Below are positions 1 to 12,403 of a DNA stretch of 64,000 nt, in pieces (the first letter of the stretch is position 1; every line of letters begins with the position of its first letter). The DNA comes from Chlorophyllum brunneum (lineage: Eukaryota > Basidiomycota > Agaricomycetes > Agaricales > Agaricaceae). The position numbers were made by a program, and so were the translations under genes. Location: contig OY756142.1 in the NCBI GenBank assembly GCA_963576785.1, forward strand, positions 3,286,001 to 3,350,000, given 5' to 3'. Below the pieces are notes generated by a model, which was not told the origin of the DNA, searched no databases, and saw only the letters and a program-made list of their open reading frames with translations.

Positions 1-171
1 GCGGAGTACTGCGGAATGTAGTATCTAGTCATTGGTACTATGTAGAATAATCTATCAAGTACTTATGACTCTCATCGTATACAGAGCAACTCATAGGAAG
101 TTACTATGGAATGAAGTTACTGGAAAGTAACGGGTCAGTCTATTATTATCATAATGTCCGAAACTTCAACA
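1..171 (-). repeat. copia 3' LTR, partial (cut by window edge)
   Basis: On the minus strand the LTR starts TGTTGAAG at 171. It matches 6741-6939 of the 5' LTR except for a 26-nt deletion near its start that removes the ACTTCATAG to AATATG stretch. A purine-rich tract (AGAGCAAGGAGGAA on the minus strand, about 172-185) lies immediately upstream and would prime plus-strand synthesis. Confidence 0.9.
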
Positions 172-206
172 TTCCTCCTTGCTCTGTATTGATGAAGAGT
201 TTTTAA

Positions 207-2267
207 TCACTCAAACGTCAAGCCAAGGTGAGGTCGGAATAGATTGAATTTTATTTTGTCTAAATTCTTTGTGAGAATATCGGCAGAATTTTCTGTGCTT
301 TTCACAGAGAATATTTCAATCTTTCCGTCTTCTACCAAATCATGAATGTAATGGTATTTGACATCGACATGTTTTGATTGTTTTTCTGTTACTGGATTTT
401 TGGCCCAAAATATTGAACCCTCATTATCACCGAAGAGATAAGGGGCTAATGATTGGATACCAATTTCTTCCAACAAATTGACAGTCCAAACAAGTTATTG
501 ACTGCAATCTGACAAAGCCATATACTCAGCTTCAGTGGAAGATAATGCAACAGTTTTCTGTTTCCTACTTAACCAAGCAATAGCTCCGCTGGCTAATAAA
601 CAGAAATATCCAGTTACAGATTTACGACTAATTCGATCACCTGCCCAATCAGAGTCAGAAAAAGCATTAAGGCCTTGCATAGAACTTCCATTATAGGTAA
701 TTCTATATTTGCAAGTAGCATTAAGATACTTTAGCAAATGTAGGCCTGCATTATAATGTGCTTTAGTAGGGTTGGTCATATGTTGTGATAATTTGACAGT
801 GGCAAATGCTATGTCAAGCCAACTGCCTATCATCAGATACATAATTGATCCTACTAACTGTTGATACCTCTTTATGAAGTCAGGTGTTGCTTTCCCTGTA
901 TTGGATTCGAAGATAAATCCATTTGGTAATGGGATTTCTTCTTTTCCAATTACTTTAAATTAATCAAGGACTTTTCCTAGATAATCTATTTGGTCTAGGG
1001 TGATTGATTGGTTTATAGGATTTCGCGAAATTTTCATGCCAAGAAACTCTTTGGTTGGACCAAGGTCTTGGCATTCCCATTTCTTCATAAAGAGTGCTCG
1101 CTTCTCATGTAGAAGTCTAGAGCCTCTGATTCCAACAAACATTGAGTCATCTACATAGACCAGAGCTATAATAAGCTCTTTGGTTTCAGGGTCGTAGTAA
1201 TAATAGACTCCAGCATCTAGTTTGGATCGGACAAATCCTAGGTCGGTCATTGACTTAGTCAATTTCTTCCACCATTGTCATCCAGATTGTTTTAGTCCAT
1301 AAATGGCTCGGTTTAATTTCCAAACCAAATTACCATGACCTGTATTGAAACCTTCTGGAAGCTCCATATAGAGTTCTTCATCCAGTTTTCCATAGAGATA
1401 AGCAGTTTTAACATCTAAACTGAGCATCTCCCAATCATTGAGGGCAGTGACTACAAATATGAGTTGCACTGTCTCATAATAGACTACTGGTGAAAATAGT
1501 TCATTGTAATCGATTCCCTCTATCTGAGAGAATCCTTTTGCTACTAGTCAAGCACGGTATCGACCGTCTGATTTGGGTGTGAAGACCCATCTATTTTTGA
1601 CAGCTTTTCTTCCAGGCAGAAGTTTAGCTAAGTTATAAACATGTTTTTCTTTGAGTGAATTTAACTCTTCTAAGCACGCTTTCCACCATTTAGATTTCTC
1701 TTCTGGTGGTAGTCGATTTAGATCCTTGAAAGAAATAGGAACTAATGGTGATTCAACTTTTTGAGCGCACAGGTAATCGATCATCCCTACTCCTCCTTCT
1801 CTGCATAAGTCTTCTAATATAGAAGCTTCATGCTGAGAATGTCTATCGATTATTCCAGGTTTGGAAGCCTCTGATCGAATTTGTCTAACAAGTCTACTCG
1901 TAGAACTTGTCAACTTCGACTTAGGAGGTTGGAACATCTCATAGTCCTGAAGAATTTTGGTCAGGTGCTTTGTAGAACCATAGAAGTTTCCTGGACATTC
2001 AGGTACTTTTCTGGTTCTTTGCAGTCTCTGAGGTATTTCAGGAACCGGTATTTGATCCAAGTGACCTCGTGGTACAGAAGGACCAGCATCCCGATCATCT
2101 TCGACAGGGGTATAGGGTATGAATGGTTGTACATCCGGATCATCTCTTTGAGAAGGCGGATGGTTCGGACCTTCAGGGTGATTGGGTGGATCAGCATATG
2201 ATAATCCATTACTGTCATCATCTTCTGGTATTTGTGCTTCTCTTGGTGGAAAGAGAATGTTTTGCAC
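207..2267 (-). pseudogene. copia pol C-terminal half: reverse transcriptase and RNase H, broken
   Basis: Consecutive minus-strand segments (2267-1548, 1469-1278, 1262-960, 842-495, 476-207) together make the copia RT/RNase H. Visible motifs are the RT segment SLDVKTAYLYGKLDEELYM, the catalytic YVDD at about 1150, the RNase H motif LSSTEAEYMAL, and KHVDVKYHYIHDLVEDGKI near the C-terminus. Each segment is separated from the next by a stop or frameshift. YVDD is retained, so the damage is to continuity rather than to the active site. Confidence 0.9.
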
Positions 2268-2285
2268 AATACTATCCCACTCCTC

Positions 2286-4453
2286 CTAAACATCAGTATC
2301 GATATTCAGTGCTTTTCCCTTTTCTTTATTCTTTTTAGGTTCAGGGAAAGGAGTTGGAATTTGTCCATGTACAGATCTATAAGTCCTATCTTCCGGAGAA
2401 CTTTCGGGAGAAGTTCGTGGAATAGGGCTTGGTGGTTTATTAAAAGGTAAACCAGTAGATGGACCTGGAGCATGGAAGACAATAACTTCCAAAGGTGTAC
2501 TTCGAAAAGTAGAAGATGATGGTTGGTTCATCTGTTCTTCTCGCTTCTTCCCAATACATTTAGGGAAGTGTTCTTCACTGAATACGGCTGTTGGAGATAT
2601 ATAGATTACATTTCCATTTAGGTGCCTCATGAAACAATAGTTTTTCCTATCTGATGTCCAACCAAGGAAAATCCTGAGTTCTGACTTTGCTGTCAGTTTA
2701 TTGTCTCTTATCTCTTTTGGGAGAAAGACATAAGCACTGCAACCAAAGACTCTCTCTTTGGAGATGTCTGGAATCTTCTGATTCAACACTTCATAAGATG
2801 TTTTCCACATAAGCCATGATACCGGTGTTTTATTATAGATATGTATCGCATGATCTATAGAAAACTCCCACCAACCATCAGGAATACAAGCATGATGCCG
2901 CATGGCTTCTGCTTTATCCATTAGAGTTCGGTTCAAGTGTTCCGCTCGACCATTTTGTGCGGTGCACTAGTCTCATGTATGATCCCTAATGAGCGCAAAT
3001 GAGATTGCAACTCGTCAGTTGCATACTCTCCTCCTCTATCAGTGCAGAGATATTTTAATTTAGTCTCGTATTGAGTCTGAATTAAGGCAATGAAATTTTT
3101 CATTTCTTCTGCTGCTTCTGATTTCTTATAGAGAAAGCGAATCCATCCATGAGAGGAAAAGTCATCCATTATGGTCATGACCCATTTAAATTTATGGTAA
3201 GAAAGAATCGGAAGTTCAACTAAATCCGAGTGTATTCTTTCGAATGGACGCTTTGCGCATGTAGGGTTCTCTCTAAAGGGTTTCTGGTACATCTTTCCCT
3301 TGGCACAACCATCACAGACAGATTTTTGCTTGGGAATCCGCACTGGAGTAAACCCAATCGTATTTTTCTCGAAATGATTGAGGATACGATTAGAGAGATG
3401 TCCTAATCTCGCATGTACAACTTTGTAGCCAACGATCGGATCCACAGTCATAGCTGCTTGTTCCGAGTGTACAATTTTTGTGTTAACAAAATGTAAAGCA
3501 GTATTACGACTTGCTGAAGGATATGCTTGAAGAATAGCATTTCCCTCGCTATCAACTACTACTGATTCATTGGCATCAGTTCTAACAGTTTTGCCATCCT
3601 GGCATAACTGTCCCACTGACATTAGTCGTTCAGAGGTTCCTTTTAGAAGGAAGACTGGATATATTAATATCTGTGTTGGTTGAACGCTGTCAGTCTTTCC
3701 ATTATAGACTCTATGCTTAAGCATAACTGTGCTAAGACCAACTGCATTAAGGTAGGGGCCTTGTGCTCCTACAGTCTTAATTGGGATCAAAACTTCGAGT
3801 TCTTCGAAGTTGATGAAGTCTTCCGCATAAGGGGTATAATGACATGATGCTCCTGAGTCTAATAACCATACGTCACTATATTCTTCTAGTGGCATTATGA
3901 TTTGATTATTGCTTAGCGATCGAGATCTAATTTGATCCAGTACTCTTAAAAACTGATCGGGTATGCGTGTGGAGAAACAAAAAAGTTGAGAAGTGTTAAA
4001 ACACTTCTCATTTATCCATTCGCTCGTAACAACATTATTATGGGATCCTAAAGATCCCAATAGCATAATTACATGTCTAGCCCCCAACGTCCCTTCCCCT
4101 TGCCCTTGCCCTTCTTCTTGTGAAGACGGCTGGTCAGCATATTGGTGACAGGACTGTGTATCAGGGTTAGTAAGAGTATCTGAGATTGAATCAATCACAT
4201 ACCCAGCTCCTCCCTTCTTCTTGTAGTCGCTTCCGTAGTCAGTCGACGAAAGTCTGAGAGATACCTCAGATTGAGATGCTGAAGCAAATGGTTTGGACTT
4301 TGGAGACTTTGGAAGAGGCCCAGAAGAGGGTCCTGTGACATTTGCAGGGTTCCTGGGGTTGCGGATGTTGTAAGTGATATCCTGAGCTGGTGCCATGAGG
4401 TCGTCGACCTCCTTCTCACTCTCAAGCTGCTTGAAGGCTTTATCTACCAACAC
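2286..4453 (-). pseudogene. copia gag C-terminus, protease and integrase, broken
   Basis: The 4453-2933 segment contains the aspartic protease motif LLDSGASCHYTPY (about 3870-3830). It is followed by the GAG-pre-integrase HHCC zinc motif (HARLGHLSN, then CDGCAKGKM) and the integrase core with RIHSDLVELP and LCTDRGGEYATD. The 2936-2286 segment carries TLMDKAEAMRHHACIPDGWW and the integrase C-terminal domain. A frame break near 2935 lies next to the catalytic glutamate region. Confidence 0.9.
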
Positions 4454-4468
4454 TGTAAGTGTGGCAGG

Positions 4469-6208
4469 TCACCTGTAAGTGGTCTTGACCTTCTGAGTAA
4501 GAGAGTATTTCTTACTCTGGAATTGCTCTGTTGGAGGGGAGGCCCAAGGAAGAGGAGGGAACTCCTCATTGTAGGTCCTGACAACCGGAGCTACTATTTC
4601 CTCCCGAGGAGGAAGGTAGAACAGCTGGACCTCTCCAGGTTCAAGCGAGTCACCCTGGGCAATGGAGTCCATGCTTGGGATCTTTACCACATGGTACATA
4701 GCCAAATTAATTTTTGTCCCAAATTTGGGAGAAACCAATAAGGTATATGGTGAACCAAGGGGTAAGAGGAAAGAGAAGCAGATGCGAGTTGCGTTAATAT
4801 CGGGGTTACTATGCTTTAGGAACCATTTACTCACCCTCGTGTGTCCCTCACAGGTACAACCTGGGGGGTGACCAGAAGGAACTGAAGGTGCACTGGGAGG
4901 TATCACCGATCATCCTTGTTGGGTGCAGGGATGAGAGACCTTGTGCATCCGTCGATCATAACAATTGAGGGCACGTTTCTTTGCCATTTGCATTGGCGAA
5001 GGACCAGTGACATGGTTGTGCCAGGTGGTCACCTGTTGGATCCGCAGTGAGTTTTCAAGCAGGGTGGTGAAACATAAGTTTCGTGCTTCAGCACGCACCT
5101 TTTTCTCGAGCTCAGCATGAGCATTCTCTCGTGCCTGCTGGACCTTCTTGGGATTAACCCAAGTAAGAGGCTTTGGTCTCTCACTCACTAGTACACAAGT
5201 GGTCGGAGGAGCAGGAGCAGGAATGGGTCGAGGCACATCCATGCACCTCATCAGGTCAAAGGGGGTTATCCCCAGACCTGTGAAGTGACGGACTGCTGGT
5301 TCCGTGGCAGCAGTGAAGCCCACCATGTGGGCTTGGGGTTTACCCTAGTGCTTCTTGGGCTTCTTCTTCTTCTTCTGGACATTAATCCAGGTAGGAGTAG
5401 GAGGAGAAGGCTGAGGGGGCTGCCCACTTGGATTGGCAGGGTGGCGAGGTCCTCTCGTAGGCTGGGCCCTGGTATTGCCTCCAGGGTGGAAGCGGTTCCA
5501 GGGTGGTCCAGGGCAAGTCCTGGGGAAGTTGCCCTGAGGGCGAGCTTGGTAGTTGGCAGTCGCGGCAAAAGATGCTTGCTGGTTAGACATATTAGGTCTT
5601 GACCCTTCATGTCTTGACCACTCAGCATTTATAGCCTGCTGAACTACCTCCCAGGTCATATCTACAACATCATGATTATTTGCCAATGTTGTTTGTGCCA
5701 GAGCATTCCAATCAGGTGGTAATGCATTCAAAGCGATCATTGCACCAAGAACTTCTGGCAATCTTATTTTAGCTGTTTCTAATTGAGAAGCCATTGTTCT
5801 CAATTCAGCTAGATTCATTGCTGGATCTTGATTCCCTGAAATGCACTTTCACAGCATTCTTTGGAGAATTGAATATACCGCGGCAGGAGAAGGTGTCCCA
5901 AAGCGAGTTTTCAAGTCATCCCAGAGGAATCCAGGAGCATCATGCCCATGGAGTAATAGGGAACCAGGTAAGGTGCCATTTATAACAGCCAATGCCTGAC
6001 CTCTCAATTGTTCTCTCCTTCTATCTTTCTCCGTTAAAGTGGTAGGATTTGCAGAAGAGAGATCCTGGTTTGTCACAGTCCATCTGGACTAGTCAGAACC
6101 AGTAACAGAAATGAGGGTTAGGGCATCCTGAAGCCCTCTAGACCAGAATGCATAGTTCTTAGGCCCATTGAGCTTAGATAAACCAGCGACAATATTATTG
6201 GTAGACAT
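4469..6208 (-). pseudogene. copia gag, broken
   Basis: The likely start is the ATG at 6208 (MSTNNIVAGL), then KLNGPKNYAFWSR, typical of copia Gag N-termini. Downstream come a proline-rich segment and a Lys-rich stretch (VQKKKKKPKKH) that could bind nucleic acid. No CCHC knuckle is seen; the only Cys/His cluster is GCTCEGHTRVSKWFLKH. Stops and frameshifts divide it into 6076-5849, 5818-5345, 5326-4910 and 4906-4469. The same protein is encoded by copia copy 2 at 41483-43200, which supports the reading. Confidence 0.8.
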
Positions 6209-6356
6209 AATATCTTCGTCGAGTGTATTTCTTTCTAGAAGAAAATTCTCGAATCAGCAATGATCAAAATGCAAGGATAACTCTGTCAGGTAAAGCCCTA
6301 TCATCCTATCTCGATTAGAGGGAATGATAATGGTTTAACCATCGGTAAGGCTACCG

Positions 6357-6368
6357 GGGCCCATAACC
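6357..6368 (-). other. copia primer binding site, complementary to the initiator tRNA-Met anticodon arm
   Basis: On the minus strand GGTTATGGGCCC directly follows the 5' LTR end (TCAACA). This is the reverse complement of GGGCCCAUAACC in the anticodon arm of eukaryotic initiator tRNA-Met, which is the priming mode known for Drosophila copia. Confidence 0.8.
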
Positions 6369-6939
6369 TGTTGAGGAAACAACCGTAATGAGTTGTTTGC
6401 TGGGGGCAGCAGTAAACGTAGTGGGAGAGAATGTAGGGTCTACTCACCGAGATAATAAGCTTCTATTTGATACCTGTAGAAAGGTAATTCAGATAGACAG
6501 ATATTGGTTATGAAACAGTCGGTGTCAGAGGCGTAGAGGTCAAAGTTGATTAAATTGATGGAGGTGTTGTACTCAAAGAGATAGGCAATGATGAAGAGGT
6601 TGTTTGATTGAACAAGATGCAGAACTAGGTCTGCTATATAGGGTTTATATACATATTGTAACATAGGTGAGTCATACTACATAAAATACTAGCAATGCAT
6701 GGATTGTTCCTTATGACTCCTTTTAACTGTGGCATAGTGCCTGCGGAGTACTGCGGAATGTAGTATCTAGTCATTGGTACTATGTAGAATAATCTATCAA
6801 GTACTTATGACTCTCATCGTATACAGAGCAACTCATAGGAAGTTACTATGGAATGAAGTTACTGGAAAGTAACGGGTCAGTCTATTATTATCATAATGAC
6901 TTCATAGTCTATTTCTAGAATATGTCCGAAACTTCAACA
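6369..6939 (-). repeat. copia 5' LTR, 571 bp
   Basis: Bounded by TGTTGA and TCAACA. It has exactly the same length as both LTRs of copia copy 2. It contains a TATATAAA-like box (about 6640-6655) and a 74-codon open frame (6664-6440) that ends in a consensus splice donor. Confidence 0.93.
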
Positions 6940-7045
6940 CTTTAAAGGTTGTTGTGTCATTTGTTTTGGCTGCTACGAGATTGTGGATGATTTCTTGCCA
7001 GTAGTTGTTGTCGAGTTGTCCTTTTTCTTTCAGTGTGAGGTAAGA

Positions 7046-7776
7046 TCAAGGTGGATTGAATATGATGGGTTTGGTTGGTGGATCAAAGTCAGGAATATGG
7101 ATTAACAGATGGTCTACTTCATTTCTCATGTCAGGTTCCATCAATTGGTCAGCTACTGATCTTTCAATCCCCTCCATTCCTTCATTTAACCATTCTTGTT
7201 CATCTTCTTTGTGGTATGGTGGTTTATCAGGCAACATAGTGGGGGTGTATGAGTTGAGGTCCATCAGTTGTCAGGCTAGTTGGTATGTGGGGTTGTTGCT
7301 GGAGTTAGTAAGGTAGTTAAGCCTTTCACCTATCATGACTAGAACACTTTGGATGCATTGTTTTGCATTGGAGTGTACCAATATGTTAAGATCAGTAGCT
7401 GCTTTATCCAATAACTCCTTCATGAGTTTGTGTTTTCTAATTGACATAGCAGCTGGCAGGGTTCTGACAGTGGTGACAAGTAGGATATGGCTTAAGGCTT
7501 TGGCTTGGACCTGGAGGTTGTTGATGGCATGGGCAATGTATGTGAGTCCTTTGGTTGTGGAGGTATAGTGTTCAATTTGTTCTTTGGTGGATTGGGTATC
7601 AAGAAAGTTGCTGAGTTCTTGCTTGAACTCTGTATTGTTGGCTGGGAAGGGGGTGGGTTTGCATTTGGCATGCATGGTGTGCTGTGGAGGTAGTTGGCAA
7701 AGTCTAGCATGCAATGGATACAGCATGAGGTGCATTGAGTGTAGTGACCTTTTGTAATGCAAGGTTTGTTGTTCAT
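7046..7776 (-). pseudogene. gypsy ORF3 (unknown protein downstream of pol), broken copy
   Basis: It begins at the ATG 7776-7774, which overlaps the pol TGA stop as ATGA. The first frame encodes MNNKPCITKGHYTQCTSCC, then a conserved LDFANYLH. The second frame, open from 7762 to 7271, continues with a segment matching copy 2 (TPFP...EF..EL). A third piece (7264-7046) contains VADQLMEPDMRNEVDHL, matching TAADQLLHPNIEEEVAHL of copy 2. Function unknown. The conserved Cys/His cluster (C-x2-CC-x-H) might bind zinc. Confidence 0.6.
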
Positions 7777-9005
7777 AATTGTCGCTTTTTACCCCCCTTT
7801 TTTATAGGTTTCATCCTCAAAATCTTGTCTAAAAATTCTTGAACTGCCTCCTTGGCATTCCCTAGTTCTGACTCATCTTCCCATGTGTCTTCTTTGGAGG
7901 TATAACCTTTCCAGTGTACTAGGTATTGATTTTTCCATCCTCTCATGCAATGTCCTCAGATTTCTTCTATCTTGTACTGTTCTTCATCATTGATAATCTC
8001 AGACATTGGTGGTGGTGGAGTGCACTGGCTGTCAAACTTGGGTTTGTGATAGGGGGAGAGGAGTCTGCTGTTGAATACATCATGTATTGCCCATGTTTCA
8101 GGTAGATCTAGTTGATAACTTATTTTACCTATTTTTGTTTTTATTTGGAACAGTCCATAGCATTTATGATCAAGCTTCTTGGTTGGCCTTGTTGTTCTGA
8201 TATTGCTTGCTTCAAGCCATACTTGGTCTCCCAGATTATATTTATGTTCTGGTTTGGTGCTGTTACGTTTCTCCATCTGGGTCTGGCTATGTTGTAGCAT
8301 TTTGATTGCTTCTTTTCACATATCCTGTAACTTCTGTATTCATTCCATTATCACAGATGCCTTGGTTGTGTTTGTTATATCTCCTTTCCAAGGGTGTTGC
8401 CCATAAACTATCTGGAATAGTGAGTATTCTGTGGCAGTATAGACTTTGTTGTTGTATTGGAATTCTGCTATGGTTAACCATTTCTTCCAGTTGTCCTATG
8501 CATGGTTTATTACATTCCTGAGGTATGTTTCAACCTCTTGGTTGATGTGCTTGGTTTGACTGTCAGTTTGTGGATAATATGCTGTGGATAAGTTTTGTTG
8601 TATGCCTGTTGCTCAGCATAGTTCTGCCATAAATTTTGATGCAAATTGGGGGCCTCTGTTGCTGATGATCCTATGGGGTATTCTGTGTATTCTCCATATA
8701 TCATCTCAATATATCTCTCCTAGCTTCTCAGACATCAAGGTAGTGTTAACTGTGCACAGTCTGATCATTTTGCTGAAACAATCAACTATGACAAGTATTG
8801 CATTATATCCTTCTGACTCTAGTCCTATCATGTCAATTGATATTTCTTCCCAAGATTCTGTTGGTGTTGGTAGTGGGTGGAGATGTGTTGTGGATCTTGT
8901 CCAGAGTATTTTGTTTTGTTGGCATGTGTTGCATCCCTTGATATATTGCTTGATGTCATTACACATTTGGGACCACCAATAGCTCCATTTAAGAAGTTCA
9001 ATCAT
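7774..9005 (-). pseudogene. gypsy integrase and chromodomain, broken copy
   Basis: The 9005-8706 segment carries the integrase zinc-finger end (YIKGCNTCQQNK) and the first catalytic aspartate (ISIDMIG). Later segments carry the C-terminal GPY/F-like region (LDHKCYGLFQIKTKIGKISY). At about 7950-7800 a readable chromodomain, QYLVHWKGYTSKEDTWEDE, is followed by a basic tail ending at the stop 7773-7775. Multiple stops are present. Confidence 0.85.
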
Positions 9006-10817
9006 TTGATATTGTCCTGGATGTCCTATGTCTGTATTGTTATAGTGTTGTCAGAGTATTTCTTGTCATATTTGGCTGTTAGGTGGAACATATATTCTTC
9101 TGTCAAACCTTGGTATTCCATCAGTCTCTCATGTCTCTTCTGGTTGTTTTTCCTTTTCCTTCAGCCATTGTGTTTCTCTCTTTGTTTCTTTACATGTTTG
9201 ATATTTCAGATCTTCTTCTTCTGAGATCTCCCAGATTCATTGGATCTCTGTGGTTGTGTTGTCAAATAGATAGTCAGGTAGTAAGGTGATGTTGGTGTTG
9301 TCTCAGGTGGTATCAGTTTTTGTCAATCTTGATAGTATGTCTACTTTTGTGTTTGTCTTTCTGGGGATATGTTTCAGCATGTAATGGTATTCTTGTAACT
9401 CCATCTGCCATCTTGCTTGTCATTCTGTGAGCTGTTGTGGTTTTCAGACATATTCCAAGTTCTTGTGATTGGTCCAGATTTTGAATGGTTTGTCAGCATT
9501 GAGTAGGTATTGTCTCCATGTCTTAATTGCTTCTCAGATGGCTAGTAGTTCTTTGTCATAGATTTAGTAGTTATGTTCTGCAGGTGTCATTGTTCTTGAG
9601 TGGAAGGCAATTGGATGCCAGTGTTCCTCCTGCTTTTGCAATAGTACTGCTCCTACTCTATAGTCTGATGCATCTACCTCTACCCTGTATTGTCCCTTGT
9701 CTTGTAGCATTGCTAGTACTGGTTCCCTTGTGATCTTTTCCTTGATTCTTTTGAAAGCTTGTTGATGTTGTTCTGTCCATGTCCATTGAGTATCCTACTT
9801 TTTCAGCTCATGTAAGGGGGCTGCTATGTTGCTAAAGTCATGTATAAATTGTTGGTAGAAGTTTGCGAAGCCTAGGAATCTTTTGATGTCCTTCAGGGAT
9901 TTGGGTGTTGGCCATTCTTTTACCACCTTCACCTTCTCCTCCTCTATTTTAATGCTGCCTTGTCCAACCACAAATCCTAGTATTGGTATTTCTTTTGCAC
10001 TGAATAAGCATTTTGACCTTTTGAAGTATAACTGGTGTTTTGCTGTGATATCAAGAAATCATTTTGTTCTTTTCTTTAGTTCTTTTTGTGTGGTTCCTGG
10101 GATAACAAAGTCATCCATATAGTTGACAACTGCCCCTTCATGTAACATTTCTCGGAATACTATGTTCATCATTCTCTGAAACATTGCTGGTGAGTTGCTC
10201 ATTCTGAAGAACATAACTGTTGGTTTGAATAATCTGTTGTTTGTCATAAATGCTGCTTTCCATTCATTGCCTTCCCTTATCCTGATGTTGTTATACCCCC
10301 AGATAATATTGAGCTTGTTGAAGACTTTTACATCTTTGAGTCAGTCAATAACTTTGCTTATGAGTGGAAGTGGTGTTTTGTCTTTGATCATGTGTTTGTT
10401 CAGCTTCTTATAATCTTGTACTAGACATTTGGTTCCATCTTTCTTGGGTATAAAGAAGTATGGGGTGGCATAGGGGGATTGTAATGGTCAAATTCATCCT
10501 AAGGTGATGTTTTCATCAAGGAATTTCTGTAATTCTTGTTTTTCTTTTATTGTCATAGGATAGACTTTGGACTATAGTACTGGTGGTGCATTCTCAGATA
10601 GGTTTATCTCATGGTCCCATATCATGTGTTTGGGCAGTTTGTCAAAGTTCTTTTTGTTGAACAGGTGCATATATTGCTGTAAGCCCATTGGTAGGTCTTC
10701 TGGGTTTGTCTCATTGGTCTTCTTCTCCTCTAGGTGTTCCATCATTGTGCATATTCTTTTGTTGAACTGTATGTTGTTGTGGTGTGTGGTATAATCTTTT
10801 GGATATCTTGTGAACTA
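9006..10817 (-). pseudogene. gypsy reverse transcriptase and RNase H, heavily broken copy
   Basis: The most readable piece is 10247-10059 with NYMDDFVIPGTTQKELKK, the RT catalytic YMDD. The remaining RT/RNase H is recognisable only by alignment with 50793-49081 on the same strand and is full of stops. Unlike copy 2, this copy keeps YMDD. Confidence 0.85.
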
Positions 10818-11115
10818 GATAAACAGTATATTCTTATTATGCACCCATTACCTTACACTCATTATTCTGCCATATCCATTCCTTTTCCTGTTTCACTTTG
10901 TAAAGCTATACTCCTTATGATTTGTTTCTACTCATCCCCTTGACTCATTTACTCTATTCCCCTATATTCTTAGAACTCACCATTAGTATATAAAGTGTAG
11001 TAATACTTGATATATTCCTTACACTTTACCAATCATATCATCCCTTTCTCTCCTCTCTACTTCCTTGTCTTTATCCAAAGACTTGCAACCTAAGTCCTAG
11101 ACTAAGGTGGTAACA
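10806..11115 (+). repeat. Degenerate gypsy LTR in reverse orientation (orphan)
   Basis: The sequence is the reverse complement, with many changes, of the 294-bp gypsy LTR at 46320-46613. It shares the TATATAAAGTG box, the CCTTACACTTTACCAATC start region and the end GGTAACA. Its orientation relative to the adjacent gypsy coding (minus) is opposite to that in the intact copy 2, so it is not the 5' LTR of that element. It is either a solo LTR or a rearrangement product. Confidence 0.7.
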
Positions 11116-12403
11116 ATGTATATATAATGCCAATCTCTGTTAATATCAACACTCTTATATGCTCTTCAAGCCTAATAAGCTTAGTTATCTACTGAACTAT
11201 ATCTTCACTCTAGTATCAACTCTGTGAGTCTGCTTTATACCACTGTGTGAATGGTATCTATGCTCAGTAGCACCATTGTTCTCAACACCCATTCTCCATC
11301 TCATCCAGGCTCTTTTCTACTCTTAGCAATGCTTCCAACTTGTCAATAACTTGAGTCTTGAGAATGAGGCTTGCTCCACTATCCAACCACATTTCATCCT
11401 CCTCTGAAATTTTGTTCATTTTGAGCCAAGGACTCTATAAGATGAGTTTTTTACTTTACAATGTCCTGTTCAAGTATGAAAAATAGATAAACAAATAGAC
11501 TCACCAGACATAGAGATAAGGATGTTGGAATCTGAGATCCAATCCACAGAAATTTTAATGTCATTGTTCTCTGATGTCATTAATTTTTATTCCACATAAT
11601 ATCCTCTATAAATATTGTAGCATATCCAATGTTTTTCCCTGTACTTTTGCCTCCCAATAAACCTTGTGATGTTCCCTTCAACAAAGGAAAATGGTGCTTT
11701 TGTCAACCATAGCTACAGTCTATACTACTTGGGACCTTGGTGTATGTGCTGACAGGTGTTATCAGTTTTTCGGGCCCCAGAAGCTATCAGTACTACATAT
11801 AACAGAGCTATCAGTTATAGGCCAACTTCTCTACTAACCAAACTTGTCACAGCCCCAAACCTATTGGTTATGTTGATTATCAATTATGATAGCTATCAGT
11901 TAAGACAGACTTGACTGTACGAGATTAAGGGCTCTGTGGGATTTCCAGGAGATATTTTGAAATGTAGAATTACCAAAGCTTCATGGATGCATGTGCAGGA
12001 GACTCTCACCATTGCTCTCGAGCGGGAGAGAAGATTGGAATCAAGAAGTTGGCTCTGACCTTGTGGTTACGGGATGCAGGGCACAGTGAGCTATAATGGG
12101 AACAGGGCGGCAGCTGTGGGATTCACATTTTACTACCTCTAGATCTTGTTTTAACCTACTTCTTAGTCGTAATAGTTGACAGTGCTTCGAATGCAAGGGT
12201 ACCCGGGGGCGGTCTGGCTCGGTATTATCATCATCTATCAGTGGGATTTATATCATCCATCCCAGGCTACACTCCAAATTAGCTCAATTTACACCTGGCT
12301 TCTCTTGATTGAACTAAGAAGCACTAATGAAGAGGATATATACAGACTATTACTCGGTCGACCCTTATTTCCTCCGAGTCCCCTTTGACTACCCAAGATA
12401 ATC
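11116..12403. other. Intergenic, no convincing gene
   Basis: AT-rich sequence flanking the transposon nest. A short minus-strand coding-like stretch occurs at about 11425-11282 (WLDSGASLILKTQVIDKL). Several copies of TATCAGT lie between 11757 and 11900. Neither can be assigned. Confidence 0.4.

Larger units (their letters stand above)
1..6939 (-). mobile_element. Ty1/copia LTR retrotransposon, copy 1 (minus strand, degenerate)
   Basis: The minus strand reads 5' LTR (6369-6939), primer site, gag, aspartic protease, integrase, reverse transcriptase, RNase H, polypurine tract, then the 3' LTR, which runs off the window at base 1. The order integrase before RT is diagnostic of copia/Pseudoviridae. 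Stops and frameshifts break the gag-pol frame, so this copy is non-autonomous. It lies inside an older gypsy element: gypsy ORF3 homology resumes directly after 6939. The second target-site duplication lies outside the window and cannot be checked. Confidence 0.93.
6940..10817 (-). mobile_element. Ty3/gypsy chromovirus, copy 1 (5'-truncated, degenerate)
   Basis: Minus-strand homology to gypsy copy 2 (46320-52767) starts at about 10817 in the segment before RT and runs through RT, RNase H, integrase, chromodomain and ORF3 to 6940, where the copia LTR interrupts ORF3. Gag and protease are absent. It is more AT-rich and more fragmented than copy 2, so it is probably older. Confidence 0.9.

Noticed and set aside
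4900..4960. copia gag Cys/His cluster (GCTCEGHTRVSKW) considered as a CCHC knuckle
   Set aside because: The spacing does not fit C-x2-C-x4-H-x4-C, so no knuckle is claimed.
10806..11115. Interpretation as the 5' LTR of gypsy copy 1
   Set aside because: The orientation is opposite to that required, and gag plus protease are missing between it and RT.
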